Source: Hydrogenophilus thermoluteolus
GTDB lineage: Bacteria > Pseudomonadota > Gammaproteobacteria > Burkholderiales > Rhodocyclaceae
DNA length: 64,000 bases
Reading direction: 5' to 3'
Assembly: GCF_003574215.1 (NCBI RefSeq)
Contig: NZ_AP018558.1
Span: 124,001-188,000 of the forward strand
The number at the start of each line of letters is the position of its first letter. Position 1 is the first letter of the stretch. A program made the position numbers and the translations under genes. Under the pieces are notes generated by a model, which did not search any database, was not told the DNA's origin, and worked only from the letters and a program-made list of their open reading frames with translations. Shown here one piece after another: positions 43,601 to 51,839 of this stretch.

Positions 43601-43782
43601 TTGCGCTCTCCAGCGGTGCGGGGGCTGCGAGCCGCCACGCGGTCGGCACCGGTGTGGTTGGGGGGATGGTTGCCGCAACCTTTTTGGCGATCTTCTGGGC
43701 GCCGCTCTTTTACCGCTTGGTCGCGTCGCGCCCGGCAAGCCAGGTTGTGGCGAATTCGGCAGCCGGAGCAGGGCGGCCGTAA
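40669..43782 (+). CDS. RND multidrug efflux permease (AcrB/HAE1 type)
   Basis: This 1037-residue pump has the 12-helix RND layout. It starts MARFFVDRPVFAAVIALLI and shows the proton-relay aspartates in GILVDDAIIVVENVERH (TM4) and the lysine in LSAKNAILIAEFAR (TM10). Two large periplasmic loops form the drug-binding porter domain. It exports hydrophobic compounds with proton antiport. Its last 73 bases overlap the 3' end of the convergent PAS-GGDEF-EAL gene, so both stop codons lie inside the other's coding region. Confidence 0.95.
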   Translation: MARFFVDRPVFAAVIALLITLAGALALVNLPVAQYPAVAPPQVAFTVTYPGASAKTVEDNVLKVLEQEMNGIEGLLYMESSAELGRGTLTLTFETGTDPELASVEAQNRYRRVEARLPDEVKARGVTVTKPQRNWLMIVAVNAPQGGYSAVDLGSIVAAQVLDPIRRVPGVGEAVLFGTEYAMRIWLDPDRLRAFGLTPLAVANAIRAQNVDLALGEIGQLPAVPGQQINAILTAQGKLTTPQAFRQIIVRAEPNGAQVRLGDVAEVELGADSYDVVARLNQAPNAAIGIRTAPGANALEVANAVKARMRELEPFLPPGVQWEVPYDTSRFVEISIREVVKTLVEAVVLVFLVMWLFLGNLRATLIPMVTVPVALAGAVAVLWLLGYSINVLTLFAMVLAIGILVDDAIIVVENVERHLVEEGLSPREATVVAMREISGAVIGVSAALIAVFAPLLFFGGSVGVIYRQFAVTLIATMVFSAFLALSLAPALAAAFLRAPKRHQPRVFDRFFFWLRDRFGAATAAIVVRPVRWLLLYGAIVAAAGWLFVKLPTAFLPDEDQGYIIAVVQLPAGATRERTEAVLSEVERFYLAQPEVARVVGVLGFSFFGRGQNTAIAFVPLKHWDERPEASQSAQALVARTYRELAPRLPDALIVAVNPPPIPELGAVGGFDFRLLDRTGTERAGLLDARNRLLAAAAQDPRLFGVRPEGQEPAPAVRLAIDRERAAVYGIDQQTLNETLAMTLGTAYLGDFLMDGRVRRVQMSAAPSWRAAPETVLQLPIMGRQGQVTTLAAIASAQWETAPPRLDRFNGVPSVKIGGQAAPGVSSGEAMAAIAALARAVLPAGYDFAWATTSYEEQLAGAQAPLLFVVAVVVVYLALAALYESWRTPAAILLVVPFGVLGAASAALWRGLPNDVFFKVGLIVMIGLSAKNAILIAEFARQREAQGQSRLAAVVEAARLRLRPILMTSLTFILAAVPLALSSGAGAASRHAVGTGVVGGMVAATFLAIFWAPLFYRLVASRPASQVVANSAAGAGRP

Positions 43783-46271
43783 CGCCACCCTTGATGCAGA
43801 AGCGAGGGGAACGGGGCGAGCGCCGCGGCACAGGCGTCGTCCTCGACCCCTTCGGCGACGACGCGCAGCTCAAAGGTTTCGGCAATCGAGATGATCGCGC
43901 GCACGAGCCGGAGTCCTTCGGGGTGTTCGCCCAAGCGGCGGATGAAGCGCTGGTCGATCTTGAGTTCATGCACCGGGAGATCGTTGAGGTAGGCAAGCGA
44001 CGAATAGCCGGTACCGAAGTCGTCGATCGCCCATTGCACCGCGTATTCGCGGGTGAGGGTGCGCATCTGCGCGATGGCCTGTTCCGGCGCGCTGATCAAG
44101 ATGTTTTCGGTGATTTCGAGCGTCAAGCGGCTGCCCGGCCATCCGCTTTCGGCAAGCGCCGCAGCCAACTGCGGCGGGAAATCGCCTGAGACGAGCTGAC
44201 GTGGCGAGAGATTGACCGAGATCGTTCCGGCAAAACCGCGCTCGCGCTGCCACGCTGCGGCTTGCCGCGTGGCTTCCCGCAATACCCAGTTGCCCAAGGT
44301 GACGATGAGGTCGCTCTGCTCCGCCAGCGGAATGAACTCGGCGGGCGAAATCGGCCCCAGTTCGGGGTGGTGGAAACGGACGAGCGCTTCTGCCCCTGCC
44401 AGCGTGACGCCGTTTTTGAGTTGCGGTTGCCAGACCAGCGCGAGACCGGGCGCGTCGGGGGTCGTGAGCGCACGTTGCAGCGCCTCCAAAATCGCCATCT
44501 GGCGCATGAACTGTTGCGCGTCTTGGGCGTCGTACCAGGCAAAGGGCAGATCGTCGCGCTTTGCGCGCGCGAGCGCCAACGACGCCGCGGCGATCGCGTC
44601 GCTCGCGCTGGTGAATGCTGCAGTGAGACACACGGCACCTAAACGCCACACCACCGGGGTTTGGTTGGGCCAGTTGGGCGCGCGTGGCTCGGGCAGCACC
44701 AGTTCGTTGGGAAGGCACGCCCGCAGTTGCGCCAACCGTGCGGTCGCGGCGGTTTCGGCCCAATCGGAGGTGGGCGCGGTCGCGCGCGGTCGCATGAGCG
44801 GAATGAGGAGTGCGAACTCGTCTGCGCCCAACCGCGCGACCACAGATTCCTGGTCGAAAAGTTGGTGGGTGCATCGAGTGAGGGCGCGTGCCGCCGCTTT
44901 GAGCAGCGCATCGCCCGCCGCGCTGCCGTAGCGGTCGTTGAAGCGGCGAAACCCTTTGAGGTCGATCGCGACCAACAAACCCGCCTCCCTTTCGGGCGAT
45001 TGGTGGCACCGTTTGAGTTGGTGCGCGACCGATTCGGTAAACGCGCTGCGGTTCAGCAGTTCGGTCAGCAGATCGTGCGATTCGGCGAAAGCGATCCGTT
45101 CGGCCAGGGCCTTTTCGCGCGTGGCATCGAATTCGATCGCGATATAGTGGGTGGTTGTGCCGGTGTCGTCGCGCACCGGTGTGATCACCGCCGCTGCGAT
45201 GTAGGTTTCGCCGTTCTTGCGGCGGTTGATCAATTCACCTTGCCAGGTTTCGCCACGCGCGAGCGTTTCCCATAGCGAGCGGAAGACCCCATCGGCGGTT
45301 CGCCCCGACTTGAGGAAACGCACGTTCTTCCCGCGTACCTCGTCGAGGGAATATCCGGTGGTATGGGTGAACGCCGGGTTACACCACAGCAGATTTGCTT
45401 GGGCGTCCGTAATGACAATCGCGGCTGGGCTGGTTTCGAGGGCACGGGCAAGCAAGCGAAGCTCGCTGTGCTGTGCGGCAATTTGGGCATAGGCACGCGC
45501 GATATGCACTGCCAGTTCGCTATATTCGCGGGGTTGGGGTAGCGCGGCGATCTGAGCGAACCGTTCGTGCGCTTGGGGCGCTGAAGGGTCGGTTTCGGCA
45601 AGCGCGTGCGTGAGCTGCTTGAGTGGGATAAGGATCCGGCGCTGCGCCCAAACGCCGGTGGCGGCGAAAAGGAGTAAGAACGCGAACAGGAGCGGCATCC
45701 CTTCCGCTAGGGCGGTGTTGCGTGCGGCAACCGTGCGGGGCGTGAGGTCGTACCACAACACGACGGTGCCCTCTCCCGTTGCTGGTTTACTGGTAGGCGG
45801 TAATGCCCAACGGGCGAACGCAGCCAACTGGTGATCGCCGTTACGGACGATCCAGAAAGGCGCGGTTTGGGTGCGAAACCGTTGCCACAATGCGGCAAGC
45901 TGAGGGGTTTGCCGGGTGAAGGCATGGCCCGCCCAGCGGGGATCATGGGCAACGAGAATCGTTCCCGCACCATCGAGAATCGCTGCCGTTCGGTATCCGA
46001 CGTGCGTCAAGTGCCGTTGCAGCTCCTGGCGGAGCAGATCGTGTTGTCCTGGCCAGAGGGTTTCCGCCAAACGAACGATTTGCGCCAACTCGTCGAGCAG
46101 GTACGCTTCGCCTTCTTCTCGAGCCTTTGCAGCAGCAAACCAGAATACCCAGCCCACCCAGAGGGCGACGCTGACCACCAACACCACGAACTGCACGAGC
46201 GCTGCTTCCCATTGGGCGCTCAGGCGTTGCCGCGGTGTCGTGGTGGAAGGGGGGGTCTGTTCGAGCATCAT
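43710..46271 (-). CDS. Membrane PAS-GGDEF-EAL protein with degenerate GADEF, likely c-di-GMP phosphodiesterase
   Basis: This 853-residue protein has TM helices at about 24-46 and 191-208 around a ~145-residue periplasmic domain, a HAMP-like segment, and a PAS domain at about 272-385 (SPAAIVITDAQANLLWCNPA, GYSLDEVRGKN). A GGDEF domain carries GADEF (482-486) instead of GGDEF, and an EAL domain follows with EALVRFHHP, LEITENIL, DDFGTGYSS and EGVED. The intact EAL and altered GGDEF favour c-di-GMP hydrolysis, with the GGDEF possibly acting as a GTP sensor. Its start codon overlaps the stop of the substrate-binding protein gene (ATGA), suggesting the binding protein feeds its periplasmic domain. 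Confidence 0.9.
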   Translation of the reverse strand: MMLEQTPPSTTTPRQRLSAQWEAALVQFVVLVVSVALWVGWVFWFAAAKAREEGEAYLLDELAQIVRLAETLWPGQHDLLRQELQRHLTHVGYRTAAILDGAGTILVAHDPRWAGHAFTRQTPQLAALWQRFRTQTAPFWIVRNGDHQLAAFARWALPPTSKPATGEGTVVLWYDLTPRTVAARNTALAEGMPLLFAFLLLFAATGVWAQRRILIPLKQLTHALAETDPSAPQAHERFAQIAALPQPREYSELAVHIARAYAQIAAQHSELRLLARALETSPAAIVITDAQANLLWCNPAFTHTTGYSLDEVRGKNVRFLKSGRTADGVFRSLWETLARGETWQGELINRRKNGETYIAAAVITPVRDDTGTTTHYIAIEFDATREKALAERIAFAESHDLLTELLNRSAFTESVAHQLKRCHQSPEREAGLLVAIDLKGFRRFNDRYGSAAGDALLKAAARALTRCTHQLFDQESVVARLGADEFALLIPLMRPRATAPTSDWAETAATARLAQLRACLPNELVLPEPRAPNWPNQTPVVWRLGAVCLTAAFTSASDAIAAASLALARAKRDDLPFAWYDAQDAQQFMRQMAILEALQRALTTPDAPGLALVWQPQLKNGVTLAGAEALVRFHHPELGPISPAEFIPLAEQSDLIVTLGNWVLREATRQAAAWQRERGFAGTISVNLSPRQLVSGDFPPQLAAALAESGWPGSRLTLEITENILISAPEQAIAQMRTLTREYAVQWAIDDFGTGYSSLAYLNDLPVHELKIDQRFIRRLGEHPEGLRLVRAIISIAETFELRVVAEGVEDDACAAALAPFPSLLHQGWRYGRPAPAAEFATTWLAGRDATKR

Positions 46272-47254
46272 CTGGGGCTTTCGGTACAGGGGGGAAGCAC
46301 CGCAACAGAGGTGGGCAGTGGCGGTTGTTCCGGCGGGAGTGGGAACCCGGCCGCGGTCAAGATCGACCACAAGGCGGCTTGCTCGGTGCGCAAACCGGTG
46401 CGGAGCTTTTCTTGGTTCGCGGCGCAATCGAGCAGACGGATTCCAGAAAAGAGGGCAGGAACGGCGTCGGGGGCAACCCCCAGGTAGGGAGCGAGCGCCT
46501 GCGCGGTTTCGTCGGGATGGTGGCGCCAGGCGTTCAGCGCCGAAAACCACTCAGAAATCAATATCTTGAGTGATGCCGCGGCAGAATCGAGTACGTCACT
46601 GCGCGCCACGATTACGTCGAGAATCAGCGGCGGCAGGCGGCTCGAATCGATGAGCGGGACGGCGCCCAACGCGCGGAGTTGGCTCGCGAACGGTTCGAAG
46701 GTGACCGCGGCGTCGATCTGCCCTGCTTGCCACGCGGCAACCTGATCGGATACCGGAATCGCCACCGTATTCTCCCACGAAAGCGGTAGGCCCAGCGCCT
46801 GACGCGCCAATGCGTAGGTGATGGCGCCCAAACCGGTGTGCGCCACTGCAATGCGTGCCGAGGCGAAGCGCTCCGGCGTGGTGAATCCTTCCCGGACGAG
46901 CACCATGTCGGCGCCGTGGGAGACGTCGAGCAACCCGATCACCGTGAGCGGGGTGCCGAGTGCCGCTTCGCGCAGCGCCAGGTCGAGCGTAAGCAGCGCC
47001 ACATCAGCGCGGTGAAAGCGGAGGAGGAACGTGGTTTCCGCGTCGCCTGCGGTCGGGATCCAGCGGATCGCAGCATTGTCTGCGACGCGCCAGCGCAACA
47101 GGTCGCAAGCAGGAAAAGACCATGTTGCCACTTTCAACGGTGGCGTGGGCGCGCAACTGGTAATGAGCGGCACGAGCGCCAGGGCGGTGCTGTGACGTAG
47201 GAACGCACGGCGTGAAACTCTGAACAACGAAGTGCTCCGCACAACTCTATCCAT
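46268..47254 (-). CDS. NMT1/SsuA-like substrate-binding protein with Tat/lipoprotein-type signal
   Basis: The 328-residue protein begins with a twin-arginine motif SRRAFL (R15-R16), a hydrophobic stretch and a lipobox-like ITSC (C34), so it is probably exported by Tat and lipid-anchored. The mature part resembles the NMT1/THI5/SsuA periplasmic binding fold: DVALLTLDLALREAALGTPL, IAVAHTGLGAITYALARQAL, and WQAGQIDAAVTFEPF. No permease or ATPase genes accompany it. It is coupled to the PAS-GGDEF-EAL gene downstream, so a sensory rather than transport role is likely. Ligand unknown. Confidence 0.82.
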   Translation of the reverse strand: MDRVVRSTSLFRVSRRAFLRHSTALALVPLITSCAPTPPLKVATWSFPACDLLRWRVADNAAIRWIPTAGDAETTFLLRFHRADVALLTLDLALREAALGTPLTVIGLLDVSHGADMVLVREGFTTPERFASARIAVAHTGLGAITYALARQALGLPLSWENTVAIPVSDQVAAWQAGQIDAAVTFEPFASQLRALGAVPLIDSSRLPPLILDVIVARSDVLDSAAASLKILISEWFSALNAWRHHPDETAQALAPYLGVAPDAVPALFSGIRLLDCAANQEKLRTGLRTEQAALWSILTAAGFPLPPEQPPLPTSVAVLPPCTESPR

Positions 47255-47315
47255 AATTCTATTCCCGACACACGCTGTGTCAATTGCTGCAGCTGCGCGG
47301 TCACCACCGAGTGGC

Positions 47316-48554
47316 TCAACCGCTGCGATGCTGCCATGCGCTCCTTGCGGTATGCCACTGGGCTACGTCGGCTGCAGCGAGCGCGTCGAGATCGGCAGGG
47401 GTGGCGCTTGGGTCCTCGACCCATTCGCGCAGCCGCGGTCCGCCGTTGATGAGGTCGATCGCCAACCGTTCGGTTTCGAATTCGTACGCAAAGGCACGCC
47501 ATAGCGGCGCGTCGGGCCAGAGGCGACGGATCGCTTTGAACGCGAGCGCAACGAGCCGCCACGGACGGAAGTGCGCTGGGTCGAAAACGGGCGGTTCGGT
47601 GTGGATCATCACGCCGCCGCATCGCTCGCCAGCGTGTTTGTGAAAGGTGGGCTCGAACCAGATCGGGCGCAGGACGCAGCCAGCGAGCCATTCGGGCGCG
47701 AGCCGCGCCATTTCGGCAAGCAGCCGCTCCGGATCGAGCCACGGCGCGCCAAAACATTCGAGCGGTCGCGTCGTGCCCCGTCCTTCCGAGAGGGTGGTGC
47801 CTTCGACCATCACCGTGCCCGGGTAGCAGCGCGCCATCCACGGCGTGGGGGCGTTGGGGCTGGGTGGGATCCAGACGTGGGTCACAAGCGGCCAGCCGTA
47901 GCCGGGCGCGGCGTCCGGGTCCCACCCCGCCAGCGCGACGACCGTGAGTGGCAGGTCGAGCGCCCGGGTGGCGACGAACCAATGCGCCGCTTCGCCCAAC
48001 GTGAGGCCGTGGCGCATCGGGCAACTGCCTGCTGCGACGAAGCTCTCCCACCCCGGTTCGGAGCAGAGGCCTTCGACCCAGCGGCCGATGGGGTTGGGGC
48101 GGTCGAGCACCCACACTTCCAGCCCAACCGCCGCGGCAGCTTCGAGCACGTAGCGTAGCGTAGTGAGGTAGGTATAGACGCGACAGCCGACGTCTTGCAG
48201 GTCGACGAGCAAGAGGTCGCCGTGCGCGAGCTGTTCCGGGGTGGGTTTGAGCCGTTCGCCGTAGAGGCTGAACGCGGGGATGCCCAGGTGCGGGTCGATT
48301 TCGTCGGCGGAGAAGACCATGTTGTCTTGCTTGTCGCCGCGCACCCCGTGCTGCGGGCCGAAGAGGGCAGTCAGGCGCGCCCCGACCGTGGGGAGCCATT
48401 GGGCGAGCGCGGTCGCGGCATGGGTGAGCGGCGGAAACGGTGCAGCCGGTCCCGTCACCGCGGCGGGGTGGGTCAGCAGCATCACCCGCCGCCCCGAAAG
48501 GCGCTGCGCCCATTCGGGTTCGGTGACGAGACGGTCGAGGCCGGTCCGCACCAT
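47316..48554 (-). CDS. DUF1343 / NamZ-like exo-beta-N-acetylmuramidase
   Basis: From the ATG at 48554 (MVRTGLDRLVTEPEW) there are 412 residues; the frame remains open to 48719 but that part looks unrelated to the family. Hallmarks are LTHPAAVTG, ALFGPQHGVRGDKQDN, SLYGERLKPTPEQL, LLLVDLQDVGCRVYTY, VLDRPNPIGR, VMVEGTTLSEGRGTTRPLE and FEPTFHKHAGE in short segments, all typical of DUF1343. Family member NamZ releases terminal MurNAc from peptidoglycan fragments. No obvious signal peptide is seen from this start, so a cytoplasmic recycling role or a mis-set start are both possible. Confidence 0.87.
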   Translation of the reverse strand: MVRTGLDRLVTEPEWAQRLSGRRVMLLTHPAAVTGPAAPFPPLTHAATALAQWLPTVGARLTALFGPQHGVRGDKQDNMVFSADEIDPHLGIPAFSLYGERLKPTPEQLAHGDLLLVDLQDVGCRVYTYLTTLRYVLEAAAAVGLEVWVLDRPNPIGRWVEGLCSEPGWESFVAAGSCPMRHGLTLGEAAHWFVATRALDLPLTVVALAGWDPDAAPGYGWPLVTHVWIPPSPNAPTPWMARCYPGTVMVEGTTLSEGRGTTRPLECFGAPWLDPERLLAEMARLAPEWLAGCVLRPIWFEPTFHKHAGERCGGVMIHTEPPVFDPAHFRPWRLVALAFKAIRRLWPDAPLWRAFAYEFETERLAIDLINGGPRLREWVEDPSATPADLDALAAADVAQWHTARSAWQHRSG

Positions 48555-48779
48555 CGGGTCAACGCGCCAGCCAGAGCGCCAATGCACCGTGCGCTTCAGA
48601 GCGCTGCGTGATGCTGCGTGTGGTGGGGTTAAGGCGGTTTTCGGCGGCAAAGAACATAGGGGTTCCAGCGAGAATCTGTTACCAACGGGTGTGGCGCTGC
48701 ATCGTAGCAAATCGCCCATGCTTTGGCAACGCGCGCCCAGGCAACAGGTAGAATCGCGCTTTTACCGTGGGAACGCACG

Positions 48780-50369
48780 ATGGAACCGTTTGCGCGCGAA
48801 ATTGCCCGCCGTCGTACCTTTGCGATCATCGCCCACCCGGACGCCGGGAAGACGACGCTCACCGAAAAGCTGCTGCTCTTTGGGGGTGCGATCCAGATCG
48901 CCGGTGCGATCAAGGCGCGAAAAGCAGCCCGGCACGCGACGTCGGACTGGATGGCGGTCGAGCAGCAGCGCGGGATTTCGGTGACCACGTCGGTAATGCA
49001 GTTCGAATACGAAGACTGCGTCTTCAACCTGTTGGACACCCCGGGGCACCAGGACTTTTCCGAAGATACCTACCGTGTGCTCACCGCGGTGGATGCTGCG
49101 GTGATGGTGATCGACGCCGCCAAGGGGGTCGAGGCGCAGACGATCAAACTGCTTGAAGTGTGCCGGTTGCGCAATACCCCGATCATCACCTTCATCAACA
49201 AGCTCGACCGCGAGGTGCGCGACGGCTTCGATTTGATCGCCGAGATCGAAGATATTTTGCAGATCTCTTGTGCGCCGGTCACCTGGCCGATGGGGATGGG
49301 CAAGCATTTCCGCGGTGTCTTTCATCTTTTGGAAGACCGTATGTTCTGTTTTGCGCCGGGAACGGAACGGCGGGTCGAATTGGAGACGATCGTCGGCTTA
49401 CACAATCCGCTCCTGGATGAACGTTTCCCGGACGAAGTGACGAAATTGCGCGAAGACGTGGCGTTGGCGCGCGAGGCGTTGCCGCCGTTTGCGCTCGGGG
49501 AGTTCCTCACGGGGCGTCAAACCCCAGTCTTTTTCGGCTCCGCGGTCAATAATTTCGGCGTGCAGGACGTGCTCGACGCGTTGGCGGCGTGGGCTCCGCC
49601 GCCGCAGCCGCGCGACGCCGGTGCGCGCACCGTTCACCCGAACGAGCCCAAATTCACCGGTTTCGTCTTCAAGATCCAAGCGAACCTCGACCCGAAACAC
49701 CGCGACCGCATGGCGTTCTTGCGCGTCTGCTCCGGACGCTACACCAACGGCATGAAGGCGTTCCATACTCGGTTGGGACGGGAGATGCGGCTGGCGAACG
49801 CGGTGACGTTCCTGGCGAATCGCCGCAACGTAGAAGAGGAGGCCTATCCGGGGGACATCATCGGTATTCCCAACCATGGGCAGTTGCAGATCGGCGACAC
49901 GCTCACCGAAGGAGAGCTGCTGCAATTCACCGGGATCCCCTACTTTGCGCCGGAGCTCTTCCGCGCCGCGCGGCTCAAAGACCCGCTGCGCGCGAAGCAG
50001 CTCCACAAAGGGCTCAAAGAGTTGGGCGAAGAGGGGGCGATCCAGGTCTTCGAACGCGAAGGGGGGCAGTTGATCCTGGGCGCGGTGGGTGCGTTGCAGT
50101 TCGAGATCGTTGCCGAGCGGCTCAAGACCGAATATCAGGTGGAAGCGCTCTTCGAGCCGGTGGAGATTTACACCGTCCGTTGGCTCCTTTTTCCCGACGA
50201 CGCAACGAAAAACCGGTTCGTGCGCGAACAGGCGCTGCGCTTGGGGCGCGACGTCGATGGCAACCTGGTCTATCTGGCGCCGAGTCGCTACAACCTGGAG
50301 CTGACTCAGGAAAAATATCCTGAGGTGGAATTCCGCGCGACGCGCGAGCATCGGCAGGTGTTCGCGTAA
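48780..50369 (+). CDS. prfC: Peptide chain release factor 3
   Basis: This 529-residue translational GTPase starts at the ATG at 48780 (MEPFAREIARRRTFAI). G1 is AHPDAGKTTLTEKLL, G3 DTPGHQDFSEDTYR, G4 INKLDRE, with switch I containing QRGISVTTSV. It removes RF1/RF2 from the ribosome after peptide release. The length matches E. coli RF3. The 225 bases between it and the divergent muramidase start hold both genes' control regions; a TAGAAT at about 48749 is a possible -10 but its -35 is poor. Confidence 0.96.
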   Translation: MEPFAREIARRRTFAIIAHPDAGKTTLTEKLLLFGGAIQIAGAIKARKAARHATSDWMAVEQQRGISVTTSVMQFEYEDCVFNLLDTPGHQDFSEDTYRVLTAVDAAVMVIDAAKGVEAQTIKLLEVCRLRNTPIITFINKLDREVRDGFDLIAEIEDILQISCAPVTWPMGMGKHFRGVFHLLEDRMFCFAPGTERRVELETIVGLHNPLLDERFPDEVTKLREDVALAREALPPFALGEFLTGRQTPVFFGSAVNNFGVQDVLDALAAWAPPPQPRDAGARTVHPNEPKFTGFVFKIQANLDPKHRDRMAFLRVCSGRYTNGMKAFHTRLGREMRLANAVTFLANRRNVEEEAYPGDIIGIPNHGQLQIGDTLTEGELLQFTGIPYFAPELFRAARLKDPLRAKQLHKGLKELGEEGAIQVFEREGGQLILGAVGALQFEIVAERLKTEYQVEALFEPVEIYTVRWLLFPDDATKNRFVREQALRLGRDVDGNLVYLAPSRYNLELTQEKYPEVEFRATREHRQVFA

Positions 50370-50414
50370 CGCTGCAGCAAATCGGCCACCAAAGCGGCCG
50401 TTAAAAATCGCCGC

Positions 50415-50437
50415 AAAAAACCGCCCCGAGGGGCGGT
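50415..50437 (-). terminator. Rho-independent terminator of livJ
   Basis: On the minus strand a perfect stem CCGCCCC/GGGGCGG with a two-base loop (50421-50436) is followed by six T residues (50415-50420). It lies about 65 bases beyond the livJ stop and ends the liv operon against convergent prfC. A second, weaker inverted repeat CGGCC/GGCCG is at 50383-50400. Confidence 0.85.
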
Positions 50438-50500
50438 CGCGCAGCACGGTTGGGAGGGTCGCACACGGCACGCGTTGCCGTGGCGACGACCAACACGCGC

Positions 50501-51697
50501 TTATTTCATCTTCTGCACTTCTTTGTAGGTACCCCCTTCGACCTTGAAGAAGGCGTAGCTGCCCGGAACATCCCCTTTGGCGTCGAATTCGTGGTCGCCC
50601 GAAGCCCCTTTGTAGTCGATCTCTTTGCCTTCGGCAAGGAGCTGCTTCGCTTTTTCCCATTCGCCCGGATAGATTCGCTCACCCGGAGCGGTGGCGACCG
50701 CACGCAGCGCTTGCGGCAGTTTCGCTTTGTCCCCTTTTGCCGCTTCGAGCGCCAGCGCAACGAGCGCCGCGGCGTCGTAGCTCGTGGCGGCAAAGGTGGC
50801 GTTCGGATCGAGACCCGCTTTGCGCGCCGCTTCGGCGAATTTTTCGAACGCCGCGCCCGCTTCGCCCACCGGTGCGGAGACGAAGAAGTGCTTCAGGTTG
50901 GCTTCGCCGAGCGTCTTGATGAGGTTTTCGTCGCGCATCCCGTCGGCACCGACGAACTGCTTGAAGAAGCCGTTTTCGATCGCTTGCCGCAGGATCGTCA
51001 TCCCCGACGCGTTGCCATAGTCGAAGAGCACCAAGGTATCGGCGCCCCCTTTGGCGAGTTCGGCGAGGTCGGAACGGTACGACGCTTTCTTGTCTTCGTG
51101 GCCGCGGAATTGGGTGATGGTGCCCCCTTTGGCTTCGAATTCGGCTTTGAACGCTTCGGCCAGACCCTTGCCGTAGTCGTTGTTGATGTAGGCGACCGCT
51201 ACCTTCTTCACCCCGCGCTCGAGGAGCGTACGCGCAAGCGCCCGCCCTTGGAAGTCGTCCGATGGCACCGTGCGGAAGACCAGGTCTTTGTCGTCGAGGT
51301 CGGTGATCTTGGGCGAGGTGGCAGAGGACGAAACGACCAGTACGCCCGCGGGGATGGTGACCGAGTTCACCGCGGCAAGGAGCTCGCCGGAGCAGGCGGG
51401 GCCAACTGCGGCGTCGGCGCCGAAGACGTTCACCGCTTTGGTCGCGGCGTCGGTGGCCACTTGCGGGTTGCAACCGCTGTCGAACTCCTGGTAGGTGATC
51501 TTGCCGATCGCAAGCCCCGCGGCGTTGGCCTGATCGAGGGCCAATTTCATCGACGCGATCATCGCCGGCGCCATCCCGGCGATCGGGCCGGTGATCCCGC
51601 CCATGAGCGCGACCTTGGCTTCGGCAAACGCGGCGCTCGAAGTTGCGATGAGCCCCGCGGCAGCGAGTGAAGCAACGAGTTGGGAACGGTATGTCAT
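50501..51697 (-). CDS. livJ: Branched-chain amino acid-type ABC substrate-binding protein
   Basis: The ATG at 51697 is preceded by AAGGAGG and gives 398 residues with a clear Sec signal peptide (MTYRSQLVASLAAAGLIATS, cleavage after AAFA). The mature protein has the Leu/Ile/Val-binding fold: VALMGGITGPIAGM, GPACSGELLAAVNSV, VAVAYINNDYGKGLAEAF and ATSYDAAALVALALEAA. It captures branched-chain or related amino acids for the LivHMGF importer. It is the last gene of the operon, separated from livM by 142 bases, which could hold a separate promoter or mRNA-processing site giving higher SBP levels. Confidence 0.92.
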   Translation of the reverse strand: MTYRSQLVASLAAAGLIATSSAAFAEAKVALMGGITGPIAGMAPAMIASMKLALDQANAAGLAIGKITYQEFDSGCNPQVATDAATKAVNVFGADAAVGPACSGELLAAVNSVTIPAGVLVVSSSATSPKITDLDDKDLVFRTVPSDDFQGRALARTLLERGVKKVAVAYINNDYGKGLAEAFKAEFEAKGGTITQFRGHEDKKASYRSDLAELAKGGADTLVLFDYGNASGMTILRQAIENGFFKQFVGADGMRDENLIKTLGEANLKHFFVSAPVGEAGAAFEKFAEAARKAGLDPNATFAATSYDAAALVALALEAAKGDKAKLPQALRAVATAPGERIYPGEWEKAKQLLAEGKEIDYKGASGDHEFDAKGDVPGSYAFFKVEGGTYKEVQKMK

Positions 51698-51839
51698 GGT
51701 GTGGTCCTCCTTGTGACGTGGAAAAACGCAAACAGCCGTATGATTGTAACAGCGATCGCGGGTGCTGCATCTTCGCTGCCTTGGCGTGGTCGCCCCCAAC
51801 GCGCCATCGCCGTTCGCAGGCGCTCCCTACGCGTCGCTC

